Source: Tetramitus jugosus
Lineage: Eukaryota > Heterolobosea > Eutetramitea > Acrasida > Vahlkampfiidae
Direction of reading: 5' to 3'
Assembly (NCBI GenBank): GCA_937625935.1
Contig: OW569370.1
Span: forward strand, 186,001-250,000
Length of the DNA: 64,000 bases
Shown: piece by piece, positions 28,206 through 39,300 of the stretch
Numbering within the stretch: the stretch's first letter is position 1
Layout: each line of letters begins with the position of its first letter
Made by a program: the position numbers and the translations under genes
Notes under the pieces: generated by a model
Told to the model about the DNA's origin: nothing
Database searches by the model: none
The model's input: only the letters and a program-made list of their open reading frames with translations

Positions 28206-28871
28206 ATGAATCAATCAACAACGATAGACACGAAAGCAACAACGAACCCCAACAAGAATAAGAGTACCAACAAGAAAAAGAAGGAAAAGAAGACGATTCA
28301 ATGGGGTTCCTTAACAAGCTCCACCACGACAAGCAATGCACAACAGAGTAAAGCATCGAATGCGGATCCTATCGTATCTTATGCTTCTCTCGTGGGTGGT
28401 GGGAATCCAACCGCAGCATCATCCTCCAAGTCTCCTCCACTCAAAACTGCATCGAACAAGAAGAAACCAGCAGTGAACAAGGAAGCGAGTCACAACAAGA
28501 TAGCGAACAGCAATAATGTATTGAATCGAGGAACAGAAAGGAAGGAACAGGTAAAACAAGTGCCTTCAAGCTCTAAAAGCAACAAATCTCTTGTCGTGCA
28601 TTGTAAACGTGGTGAATATGATGTGTATATAGGCAGGAGAAATCCTTCAATCCCTGAGAACAAGACAATGAACTTCAAGTGGGGCAATCCGTTCAAGATT
28701 GGGCCGGATGGCAACAGAGAAGACGTTATTCGAAAATACGACCAATGGATTGAATCGAGGCCTGATTTGATGGAGTTAGCACGAGTTGAGCTCAAGGGCA
28801 AAGTCTTAGCTTGTTGGTGCTCTCCAGAGGCCTGCCACGGGGATGTCCTAGCTCGAATTGCAAACAGCTAA
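28206..28871 (+). CDS. DUF4326 domain protein
   Basis: 221 residues from the ATG at 28206; the frame opens earlier only at a TTG. Residues 1-120 are Lys, Asn, Ser and Thr-rich and look disordered. The C-terminal ~95 residues form a DUF4326 domain: VVHCKRGEYDVYIGR, WGNPFKIGPDGNREDVIRKY and VLACWCSPEACHGDVLARI. This domain occurs in phages, bacteria and scattered eukaryotes; the Cys/His-rich CWC...CHGD motif suggests a bound metal or a catalytic site, but its function is unknown. The gene ends 66 nt from the convergent two-TM gene. Confidence 0.8.
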   Translation: MNQSTTIDTKATTNPNKNKSTNKKKKEKKTIQWGSLTSSTTTSNAQQSKASNADPIVSYASLVGGGNPTAASSSKSPPLKTASNKKKPAVNKEASHNKIANSNNVLNRGTERKEQVKQVPSSSKSNKSLVVHCKRGEYDVYIGRRNPSIPENKTMNFKWGNPFKIGPDGNREDVIRKYDQWIESRPDLMELARVELKGKVLACWCSPEACHGDVLARIANS

Positions 28872-28937
28872 GGAGGTCTTAGCGCCTCAGGGCTTGAAGT
28901 GCAATGAGTGCTAATAAATTTATTCAGAGTGTACATG

Positions 28938-30125
28938 TTACAGCAAATATTGATTTTCTTCGCTCTTTTGAATGTGTTGTGAATCATGATGATGATGCGA
29001 TGGAGGAGTAGTGTATCCAACATAAGCACCAATTTGTTTCCACTTCCTCCGAATATATACAACTGCCACAAGTACATCGATTATGATAATCACCAATGTG
29101 GGAAGAACAAAGAGAGGCACAACTATACCATACCGAGGCATGTAAGTGTACATGATATCTATACGTGAAGCGACCGATGATCCATCAGTATTTGGATTGG
29201 TCGCTGATATCAAGACAATATCTTTGAGATGGGTGGCACAACTGGACGATGAACCCAGTAAGCACCGATGCTTCACAGACGATTCATACATTGGATTGTT
29301 CAAGACAAACTTGGCCTCACACAAACTTACTCTATCATGATCCGATTTCGTGTACATGAACACGAAATAAACCTTGTGTTGTCTCTCTAATTCAATCACT
29401 CTGTCATTCGTGTTTGGTAGTGACTTACTCTTGAACACAATATCCAGTGACACCTCCTTCTCCAACACTGCGTCCTCTATGAGAGAAAAGTACTTGTTCT
29501 GAGCTGTTTTCTTCCATTGATTAAACTTTGAATCACTTACAATGACACCAAACTTGATGGGCGATGGAAATCGATCCTGAAACGACAAATGATACGTTAA
29601 ACGCACAAACGACTCTGGAATGATAATAAAATCCCAAAACTGATAATTTGCTCCTACTGTCAAGTCCTCACAATCTGCATTCACATGCACCACCTGTCTC
29701 AGTGTTTGATTCAGAACTGGAGCTTGTTTCAACGTGTCAATTTGCACCACAGGACCATTGATGCTTGCATCCACCTCCACTCGCAAATCGCTCTCTTCTA
29801 CATGACTCCCATCAGTTCCCACAGTAATTTGCTGCTGCTGTTGCGAAGAAAACACTGCACTCTTGTGCCAAAAACGAGAGTAACCGTACCATTGGAACAA
29901 TACTTGAACAGCAGATTGATTCCCAGGCAAGACATACAATTGCATGTGCTGTTGCATCGGTGTTCGTATGTTGCGCGATGAAAATGTGAATGAGAGACTC
30001 ATGAGGATGATCCAAATGACATGAACAAGGATGAGACTCCATGTGAGAACATCTCTGGAACAAGAAGAAGCTTTTGCTTGTTTTCGAGTGGTGTGATGGG
30101 ATTCTTTGGGTTTCGTCGTTGTCAT
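28938..30125 (-). CDS. Unknown membrane protein with N- and C-terminal TM helices
   Basis: 395 residues, not recognised. A basic cytosolic N-terminus (MTTTKPKESHHTTRKQ) leads to TM1 (about 26-48, VLTWSLILVHVIWIILMSLS), a luminal or external domain of ~280 residues with a few Cys (CEDL, LCEAKF, HRCLLGSSSSCATH) and Asn-x-Ser/Thr sites (for example PGNQSAV, VLNQTL), then TM2 (about 337-362, VVPLFVLPTLVIIIIDVLVA) and a short His/Gln-rich tail. The two-TM layout with one large loop recalls TMEM231-like ciliary gate proteins, but I could not align motifs, so I assign no function. Confidence 0.65.
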   Translation of the reverse strand: MTTTKPKESHHTTRKQAKASSCSRDVLTWSLILVHVIWIILMSLSFTFSSRNIRTPMQQHMQLYVLPGNQSAVQVLFQWYGYSRFWHKSAVFSSQQQQQITVGTDGSHVEESDLRVEVDASINGPVVQIDTLKQAPVLNQTLRQVVHVNADCEDLTVGANYQFWDFIIIPESFVRLTYHLSFQDRFPSPIKFGVIVSDSKFNQWKKTAQNKYFSLIEDAVLEKEVSLDIVFKSKSLPNTNDRVIELERQHKVYFVFMYTKSDHDRVSLCEAKFVLNNPMYESSVKHRCLLGSSSSCATHLKDIVLISATNPNTDGSSVASRIDIMYTYMPRYGIVVPLFVLPTLVIIIIDVLVAVVYIRRKWKQIGAYVGYTTPPSHHHHDSQHIQKSEENQYLL

Positions 30126-30297
30126 ATCATAATATTATGCTTTTTGATGGTTTTGCAATTTGAAATTGCGAATTGTGTCAAATAGATGAATTGGAAGATG
30201 GTGCTCAGAATTCGAGGTGGTCGGTGTTATCAGGGAGAAAATTGCGAGATTTTCGTGGAGGAAAAAAGAAAAAAGCGGGTCATTTATTACGACTAGT

Positions 30298-31263
30298 TTA
30301 TTCCTGTAGAGTGTCACGCACAACACGTAAATGAGAAGTGTTGTTTAGCTCGATGACTTCTCTCTTGAGAATTTGCAATTGTCCTGATTCTAATGAGGCC
30401 TCTCTGTCCACGTACAGTCCAAATCGATGAACCGATGTGTTGTGCACCTGGAAAATACGCATGCTGGTCAATGGAACTTGCAAAAACTTGCAAGTCTGAG
30501 TACGGATACCACCACCATGACACGCCACAATAATGCCCTTTGGCTTTTCCGTGTTTTTCTCATGTTTAATGTAGTGCATGCACAGAGCTTCGACTCCTTC
30601 ATTGAATCGTTGTTGTAGCTCTGCATGTGACTCTGCATTTGGATTGTTCACTCCACCAATCTTCACATAGGGTGTATCCAAAGGCTCTGACCGAATATCC
30701 TTCCAATGTTTTCCCGCCAAATGATCACCAAAATTAATTTCGCGCAATCGCGGGTCCAACTGCATTTGAAAGTGTGAAGCTTCTTCTTGTTCTTCAGCAC
30801 ATTGTCCATCGCCACTATTCTTCTTGTTACTCGTCTTCTTATTGAGTGCCTCACAAATCACTTGTCCTGTTTTTGAAGCTCTCTTCAAATCACTTGAAAA
30901 AATGTGAGAATAGAATCGATCGACTGCACCATGATGAGAAATGTAATGATTGGAAATGGAGTGAGCCACGAGATGTGCTTGTTCAACACCCAATTCATTC
31001 AACTCAATGTCCAACTGTCCTTGTACTCTGCCTTCTGCATTATAATCGGTTTCTCCGTGTCTGACGAGCCAAATTTCAACTTTGACGACTTTTGGTTTTT
31101 TGGTGGGTTGAGAGAGTGGTAGTGTAGTTTCCTGTTGTGGTGGTAATTGTAGTGGTTGTTGTGTTTCTTCTTCTGCTTCTTCGACGAGGAGAGAGTTGAG
31201 TTGTTGAGTTGATTTGGACTCGTGCAATGATGGTTGATTGTTATTGTTGTTGTTGTTGGTCAT
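30298..31263 (-). CDS. Histidine phosphatase (phosphoglycerate mutase-like)
   Basis: 321 residues from the ATG at 31263. The frame is open further to a TTG, but that stretch is Lys/Asn-rich leader-like. Residues 1-70 are Asn/Gln/Glu-rich. The catalytic domain (about 72-300) has the RHG motif in WLVRHGETDYNAEG (phospho-accepting His), SSDLKRASKTG (second Arg), acidic LREINFGDHLAGKHW, and the second catalytic His in IVACHGGGIRT. The closest themes are co-factor-dependent PGM/TIGAR/fructose-2,6-bisphosphatase-like enzymes; the ~30-residue insert after SDLKRAS (Lys/Glu/Gln-rich) is unusual. The substrate cannot be assigned. Confidence 0.87.
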   Translation of the reverse strand: MTNNNNNNNQPSLHESKSTQQLNSLLVEEAEEETQQPLQLPPQQETTLPLSQPTKKPKVVKVEIWLVRHGETDYNAEGRVQGQLDIELNELGVEQAHLVAHSISNHYISHHGAVDRFYSHIFSSDLKRASKTGQVICEALNKKTSNKKNSGDGQCAEEQEEASHFQMQLDPRLREINFGDHLAGKHWKDIRSEPLDTPYVKIGGVNNPNAESHAELQQRFNEGVEALCMHYIKHEKNTEKPKGIIVACHGGGIRTQTCKFLQVPLTSMRIFQVHNTSVHRFGLYVDREASLESGQLQILKREVIELNNTSHLRVVRDTLQE

Positions 31264-31486
31264 TATGGTGATAGTTGTTTGTTTGTTTTTGTTTTTGTTT
31301 ATGTTGTTTGAATACCAGTGATTTTTGTTCTTTGTTCTGGTATTTTTCTTCGTCGGGGAATGAGCAAAGTTCTCCGCCGATTGTTCATCATTCCCGAGAT
31401 TGAGTTTTCCGACGCAACACAAAAACTATTAGGCTCCAAAGTAGATCAGAGAAGAAAAAACAACAACACAGTTAATCAACTATAAC

Positions 31487-33011
31487 ATGTCATCTAGACC
31501 AATTGGTCCAGTTTTGGCCGAAAATGAAATGCTCATTGGTGGAAGAATCCTCAAAGTGAAGAAAAAGGCTGCTTCTTCCTCATCGTCGTCCTCATCGAGC
31601 AGTGCCGCTGCTCAGAAGACGAAAAATTTGAAAAAACAGTTTCAAGATTTAGCAGAGGGACGGAAAGCTCTGCGACAAGGAAGACACTTGTGTGATTGTG
31701 ATGGAAATGATCATCGTGTGTTAACGAATTGTATTCATGTAAGTGCGTCTGTGATTTTTGTCAGTGTGTGTTTGATGGTGATGGCAGTCTTTTTAACATT
31801 TGAAAAAATCATAATTTTTTTTTTGTTAGTGTGGAAAAATTCATTGTGAACAAGAGGGTTATGGTCCGTGTCTCTCCTGTGGTATCGAAGTGACCAAACC
31901 GACCGATGTTTTGACAAAGAAACAGAGAGAAGAAATTGGATTGGTGGAGGCATTGAGACGCAGAGATCGATTATTGGAGTATGATCGACAATTTGCTCAG
32001 AGAACAACAGTGATTGATGATCAGATTGCAAGTTTGGTGTTTGGTGGATCAGAGAACAATTATTGGTTGACTGAGGAGGAGAGAGAAGAGTCAAAGAAGA
32101 AGGAGAAGCGAGTGAATGAAATTCTGGAGAAGCAAGAGAATCGATCCAATCGAACATTAAAGTACAGAATTGATTTTGCGGGCAGAAGAATCGTAGAAGA
32201 CGATTCACAAGTGATTAGTGAACAGGAGGAAATGAAGAACTTGATCCAGGATTTGAAGGTGAGTCAGACTGCTCCTTCATCATCCAAAGAATTGTCTCAA
32301 AAACAGAAAAAACAACAAGAGTTGGACGAGTATTTGAAGAATGTAAAGACAGTGATTGCATCGAGTATGGTTCACCCGAGTGTAGCCAACTCTGGCATGC
32401 TAAAGTTTGTTGATAAAAAACAAGCCGACGATGGCAAGAAGAAGGAAAAGCTGACCGAAGAGGAAAGAATGATGAAGATTAAGAAGGAACAACAAGCAAT
32501 GAAACGATCCATTGTTCAGGACGAGGTTTCAGTTGATACGGATGATCATAGCAATGATTTGGGATATTGTATGAGTATGCATCAACCTTGGGCATCGTTG
32601 CTCGTTCATGGAATCAAGCAACATGAAGGAAGGCAATGGAATCACCATCACAGAGGTCGTCTATGGATCGCTTCTACTGTTCAGGAGCCAACACAAGAAG
32701 AAATTGAAGAATTGGAACAATTCTACAAGGCAGAGCCACTCAACAGAACGGCAGACACAGGATACGAGTATCCACAGCATTATCCAACGGGTGTCATTCT
32801 GGGTTGTGTCGATGTGAAGGATATCGTTCCTCAGGAGGACTATTCCGACCGGTTCCCTAACGATTCCGAACAAGAGAGCGAAAGTGACTTTGTGTTCATT
32901 TGCAAGAATCCCAGAAGACTCGAAGTTCCATTCCCAATCTCAGGACAGCCCAAGATTTACAAGTTACCTCGCGGTGATCTCATGCGGTGTCAATCGGGTC
33001 TTCGGGAGTGA
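31487..33011 (+). CDS. TRIP4: Activating signal cointegrator 1 (ASC-1), zinc finger plus ASCH domain, one intron
   Basis: Exons 31487-31738 and 31830-33011 (477 residues); intron 31739-31829 (GTAAGT...TTGTTAG, 91 nt). The splice rebuilds a C2HC5 zinc finger at about 68-101: CDCDGNDHRVLTNCIHCGKI, then HCEQEGYGPCLSCG, as in human TRIP4. The middle is charged coiled-coil. The ASCH domain lies at about 326-460 (CMSMHQPWASLLVHGIKQHE, GRLWIAST, GVILGCVDVKDIV). Known role: part of the ASC-1 complex with ASCC1-3, which separates collided ribosomes and acts in transcription and DNA alkylation repair. Without the intron the first frame would stop at 31849. Confidence 0.93.
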
Positions 33012-33342
33012 CAAGTATCTGATCAGATTGTAAAGAAGATCTGTGTCCAGATGCCGCAATCTTTCATGACAACAGATCAATAAACCACTACTCTTCCGCA
33101 GTTTCTCTCCAACTTCGAACTCCCAAGTTTGACTGCGCGTGGAGTAACAGTTCTCCGAGCGGTGAAATTATCAAGTGTCGAAAATGAACCATTTTTTTCA
33201 TCTTCTGCAGTCAAAAGATTTTTATCGAAAACCAAAGAAGAAGCTTTCCAACACCACCCACCATCCACCACACAAAAACACATCTCCACAGTATTAACCA
33301 CCACATCCTCCCTCTCTATTCTTTTTCAAAATAATCATCAAC
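33012..33342. other. Intergenic, TRIP4 to BEACH gene
   Basis: 331 bp between same-strand genes. Short frames on both strands are open but lack protein-like features. The last ~100 bp are C/A-rich leader (CACCACCCACCATCCACCAC). Nothing else is seen. Confidence 0.55.
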
Positions 33343-36300
33343 ATGTGGAGACTGACAAAACGTTTTCAACAACAACCACAACATGATAACAACAACAACA
33401 ACAATGATAATGAACAAGAATCAGAAGCAGAATCATATTCAGAGGATATCATCTCTCCTCTGACATCCACATCCACTGGTGCATCACATCATCATCATCA
33501 AAAACCAAGTATCATACCAGATGGTATCAACGAAGAAGAGGATGACGAGGAAAATTTCAATAATAATGAACAACGAAAGAATCATGATCAAGCTTCTGAG
33601 AATTCATTTATTGATTTGGACGATTTTGTTTTGGAGAATTTTGGTGTTGATTTGAAGGAGTATGATGATCATTTGATCATGGATCAACATGAACAAGAAG
33701 TATTGATGAATTCAAAGGAACAAATTTTTGTGTGTGAATTGACAAAGTTGTGGCATGATTTGTATCGTGCCATTTCGAAACAAGTATGTAGAGTGGAAAT
33801 GACACACGGTGTTTTTGTGTGTTGACCAAGATTTTTTTTTTCATGTTGCTTTTTTTTTGTTGAGAGATCACATATTCACACGAAATTTATTGATATTGTT
33901 AGGAAAAGCAATATTGTACGACAAAGTTTGTAGTTTGCTTGAATACTGCATTTGTGAATGGAATGGATATCAAAACACTGGTATCATTGAATGCGTTTGT
34001 ATCTTTATAGCTTTATCAATATTTGTTGTGATTCTCATTTTCATGTTGGTATTGACACATGTTGTGTGTTGTTTGTGTCACATTTTAAATGATTCATTGA
34101 TTCGTGTGAACCACAGTCACTTGAACGTGGGCAAAATGGTGAAAAAATTATCGTTCGAGTACATTGAAGAGTTTTGCGATGTGTTTGATATTGCCAACAG
34201 TCATCAATTGAGACATGAAAAACTGCGATTCAATTGTCGAACAAGAATCGACGGTCCAAGAGCAAAGGAATTTTTCTTTTTGGATGCCAGAACGAGCAAA
34301 GAGGCATCAACGACAACAGAAACGACTGCAGCATCATCGTTATCGATAGAACCGACGATTGATCCATGTAACAGTAGAGCAACGCTCATCTTGAAAGCTC
34401 TGTGTCTTTTAACAACGAGTTTGGATCCTAAAATACCAATTGTTTCCAATTTAGCGAGCTCAGTTATATTAACGATGCGATTCTTTGCGAAATGGGTTGG
34501 AATCGAACGAGAACAAGAGAGTGCAGATGATTCAGGCAATGATAATATAACGACAAATGATTCCCAAGAACGTACACGGATTGGTGACTATTCCATATTT
34601 AGTGGCGTTTGCGAACAGTTGGCCAATTATTTTGAAGTGGACCAGAATGAAGCGTACTTCAAAACGAATTATCGGAATGATGATGCCGTGGATTGTCATA
34701 CACTTAAACCCAAGGACAAAAATCCTTGTATTATTGCGGCATTGCTCTTAAAAAATATATGCCGTTCTCCTCTTGTTTTTACCGAGGTTTTCAATGAAAC
34801 AAATCAATGGAAACAAATTATAGCTTTATTTATTTCAATCAAGGAACAAGAGAACTTTGATTGGCGACTATATATTCAATTTGCTGATATCATGTTGGAA
34901 GCAGGTGCGATCATTTTTGAACAATCCTCAAACGTTATTGGCCAATTGCATGAAATTTCAATGGTACGAGTGACTAGTTTTATTTTGGGTCTCGTGAATC
35001 ATTCGTTGTCTCATTGTGAAACTTTGGACATTATAGATTCAGATACTCGGTTGAAGAGACTACACATGTGTCTCATACGGAGGTTGTCTCTCATGTATCT
35101 TACTGAATTATGTATATTTGGATTGTACAAATCATTGCATGTGATACCTGGACTGTTCATGGAGTTTGAACAGCAAGATGGGTACATTATCTTACAGAGA
35201 TTATTCGATAGTATCACATCTATTAATGTAACTTCGAGTTATGGGGAGGCAAACAACGCGATTCTCCAGTTCCAACAACAGAAAATGTTGGTTGTACTTC
35301 GTATCTTGGTTTGTCTCGTAATCGATTTCGTGAAGAATGTACAACAACGGCGATTTGTGACAGATTATTCGTTGGCGATTGGCTTATCTGCGCCATCGGT
35401 TCCATTGACGAACGCGAATCCCTTTTTAGAGGTGTCTCGAGATCCTCCAATTAAATGGAAGCACAACAATAAGGTATTGGTGATGCTACTAGCGCTCTTC
35501 AATCATATTGCAATGGAAGATAAATATGATTTGGAGGATAGATCTATTGAGTTTAGAGAGCGATTTTGTTGTAAACGAGAGCTCTTGGTGCAAATTGTTG
35601 AGCTACTACGGTTCTTCCCGTTGGAGTATGTGCGAGATCTCAACGATTCCGCGCCTTTTAAGTACCTGTGTGACAATTTCACATCAGTCAACTATCACAT
35701 GCAAATCTCAATCCTGGCAGCATTCAAGAAGTATATGACCTTGTTTTGTAGGTATGTTGTTGCCAATGGAGAAAACACCAAAGGAAGACAGGAGCGAAAG
35801 AAGTTGGACAATATTTTTTCTTCATTAAAGTGGGGAAACAAGAAGGCTGCCAGTAAGAAGAAACTCGAAGATGACTTACTGGTTCAAGCTCTGTGTCGTG
35901 ATTTTCACGAGTATTGTCGTATATTCTCATTCCATCAGAAGAGTCCGTTGGCAATATCACGGGTGTGTTCTCATGCTATTGACTTGCTGTCTACTGTTAA
36001 TAGAACTAGCTGTCTTTCTCGGGATGTTGTCCAGTACATGTTCCGGTTATCAGGTCTTCCACATATATTACTTGAGAGCCTCAATATTGACAGCGAGATT
36101 AGAAACAGGCAACTATCTGCTGAAATGTTGAACTTGCTTTACTCTTATTTGTACCAGAATGAGGAGAATCATAGAGATTTTATTGAAGCCGGTGGTTTGT
36201 TCAAATTTGCAACAGATACCGGTATTGTTCCCATCAAGCCGTTGGAGATTCTCTATTCTTTGCTATATGACGCACAATTGATTGAAATGACATTGACCAT

Positions 36301-39300
36301 TCTCTATCACATTGTTGTGGTTGATACTGACCAAAAATGGAGTTTTATCATTGCAGATATGGTGAGTGTATTGGGCAATCGTGAAGAGAATTGCCAGAAG
36401 TACCGTGGACAATTTACGCTTCGCATGTGTAATCTCATATTATCGACAATAAGGCGGATGTTGGTGGACAACCCTAGTACAAAGGATTCATTCCGAGCTT
36501 GCGGAGGATTTGAATGTATGATTAATTTGTTGTGCTACATGAGTACGTTAAGCGACGACTATGAGATGATTTTTGAAGCAGTTCAATTAATCATATTTGT
36601 GGTTACTTTTGGAATGGAGAATAATTATTGTAATCAGCAATATTTCAATAATTCTATTTCATTCTCCTCATTCCTCGATCCTTTGCATAAGTTAAAGTTT
36701 ATCCAGAGTAGTGTGCATGGATTATGTTTATCGATGAACTTGCTGCAACTTTCGTTGATGAAAACCGATCTACTAGCATGCGAGTCATTCAATAACTCTG
36801 AATCAGTGAATCGCTTTTCAACAATCATTAATACCACGAGTTTGCTTTATTATAATCCAGAGGTTATCACTGAGGTGTTACTCAAGCTATTTGCACGAAA
36901 TCTTGAGTCAATTGACTCGCGATTATCCATGTTCTTCTTCAGTAGCTTATTGAGGTTGAATAGTCAGTTCTCAGGCAATTGTCATAAATTGTGCAAAACA
37001 GGTGCTGTGTCTGTGATTTTGACCGAGTTCCCTTCGGTTCTGATGAATCAAACACATTATCTGCAGGCAACCATATTGGAACACTTCATCCTCTTGGCGA
37101 ATCACAACTTTTCAGTTCAGGAGATACAACAATTTTTTTATCTGATTCATCCAAACGACTATTCAGATATATTCCCAGATAATGTATTGGAGGCGTTTAT
37201 GCATCTTTCAATGGATAGCTTCAGTCCCAGTCACTATATCAATTTCCCAAGTCTTCCCAACAAGAATCCTTATTCAGTCTCAGATTTAGCAAGTCTGTCT
37301 AAGAAATCTACTGCACCTATTGTGAGGGAATCTGCTGTACTATTACCTCAGATAGCCTATTCTCCATGGCCTCCTGCAAGAGGATACACGATATCGTGCT
37401 GGTTTAATGTTGAAAAGATTTTAGCTGGTGAGCTCTGTTTGTTCAGTCTTTCTTCTCGTTACAGAGAAATGCTCATTGATGGTGTAATCGATTCAGACAA
37501 GCACTTTGCCATCAAGTTGTTTGCAGAGTTAAATTCTGAAGAAGAAACAAGCGATCAACCAACGACGAGGAGGGTCAAATGTCTGCACACAAGACGGTTC
37601 GAAAAATTCAAATTCAAGAAACACAAGTGGTATTTAATAAGTTTGACTCATACTCAATCTGTGCAAAAGGAGAAGATCAAGGAATCTTTCATTTTATATG
37701 TGAATGGCTTGAAGGTGGATTCAGCAGTGCTGGAACATGTTGATAGTTCCTATCTACGATTTTTCAAGTCTGTATTTGGAATGTCCGGCTCTGTGTTGCA
37801 GAATGTAGCTCTAGGCTTATCTGTTGAAGATCTGAGAAATAATACTGATTCAAGGGGCAAGGTGCGAGGATCTCGAAGAATTGTTTCACTCCTTGGCACA
37901 CCAACAAAGCGCAAGGGAGATCAGCAAATCACACTTGGTGAGAGCCCTTCTTTCCAAATAGGAAACACATTTATGTTCGAGGGTACTCTCACTGATTCAG
38001 AAGTTTACATGATATACTTCCTAGGTCCAAATTATGTTGGAACGTTCGACGAAGATATTTCACAGTACTATCCGAACGAAATTATCAACGATGGAAGTGT
38101 CAATGTTTTCCCACAGGACATCTATTACATGCGAGAATGTTCAAACAATTTTGGGCTTTCTCAATTATCAGAGCGTATTTTGTTTGTTTTCTCGGCTAGA
38201 GATGCTACATTCGCAACTAGAACAGTTGTTCCAAGATCTAAGGACAAGGTTGCTAGTCCCTCTGGCTCCGTTGATACAAAGGATGACATTGAAACCGAAA
38301 CTGAAGATGATCAGAATCAAATCATAAATGAGAATCTAGAGTCGTATTTACCTGACGACAACGCTGAAGCGCTCAAAGTGACAAAATCCGTGCTCGAGTT
38401 TGTGCCAATGAAAGCAATGATGACCGGCAGTGCAGAAGTGATTTCAAGATTTACTTTTAAGACTAATCTCTATGCTATTGGCGGAATGGAGCCAATTCTT
38501 GGATTACTCACTCGTTTGGACGATCTTTATGCCGAATGTTATTCAGCACATGTTGACAAACGCCAAAAGCACAAGGTTATTCTTCTGCAAGTTTTGGCTC
38601 ATCTTGTCAGATATGATGCTTGCAATACCTCGGATATGATTAACATTGAAGGCTATGACCTGATCAACCATTTACTACTCAAGAAGAAATTCTTGGTTGA
38701 CGATTCAGTTTTGTGCTCCTTGTTGGCCATTTGTGGCTTGAACATTACCCCAACTCAGATCGCTGATCTAACTGTGGACCCTATAGATACTGATGACAAC
38801 CAAAAGAGATTTATGAAGTTGAAGAGACTTTGTAGACAAGGAGTTGTTTCTAATAGCGTAGCGTTTGAACGACTGCTGTTGGATCATCGTATTTGGGCCA
38901 ATGCGCCAATCGAAACACAAAAAAATATGATGGATATGTTATCGATGCTGGTGTCATACGAACATCCTAATGCCGGTCATCATATCAATCTGTTTATCTC
39001 AGTGGGAGTCATGAAGAGATTCCTATTCACGTTGTCTCAAGCATTTGTTCTCAAGAAGCCCTGGCCAAAACCATTGACCAAACCTTTGGTGAACATTTTC
39101 CGATTCGTGATGCCGTCACCATTGTCTGTCACACATCTCTTCCCTATATGTCAATATTTAATATTAACACACCCTGAAAGAGGCATCAGTGTGAATGCAC
39201 CGAACCATAACCAACAAGAGTTTGATGATTCAAGAAATGCTCTATTCCAACTCTTCTATTCTCTCATGAGAGAAGGATCTGAGGATGTTCTGGAAGATCT

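Noticed and set aside
28938-30125. Assignment of the two-TM protein as TMEM231
   Set aside because: Topology is similar but I could not line up any TMEM231 motif.
33129-33386. An 85-residue + strand frame before the BEACH gene
   Set aside because: It is low-complexity leader sequence that overlaps the true start in another frame.
33809-34116. A hydrophobic N-terminus for the BEACH protein read straight through 33809-34116
   Set aside because: This stretch is made of two T-rich introns; splicing joins the upstream acidic exon to EKQYCTTKF and then to HLNVGKMVKKL.
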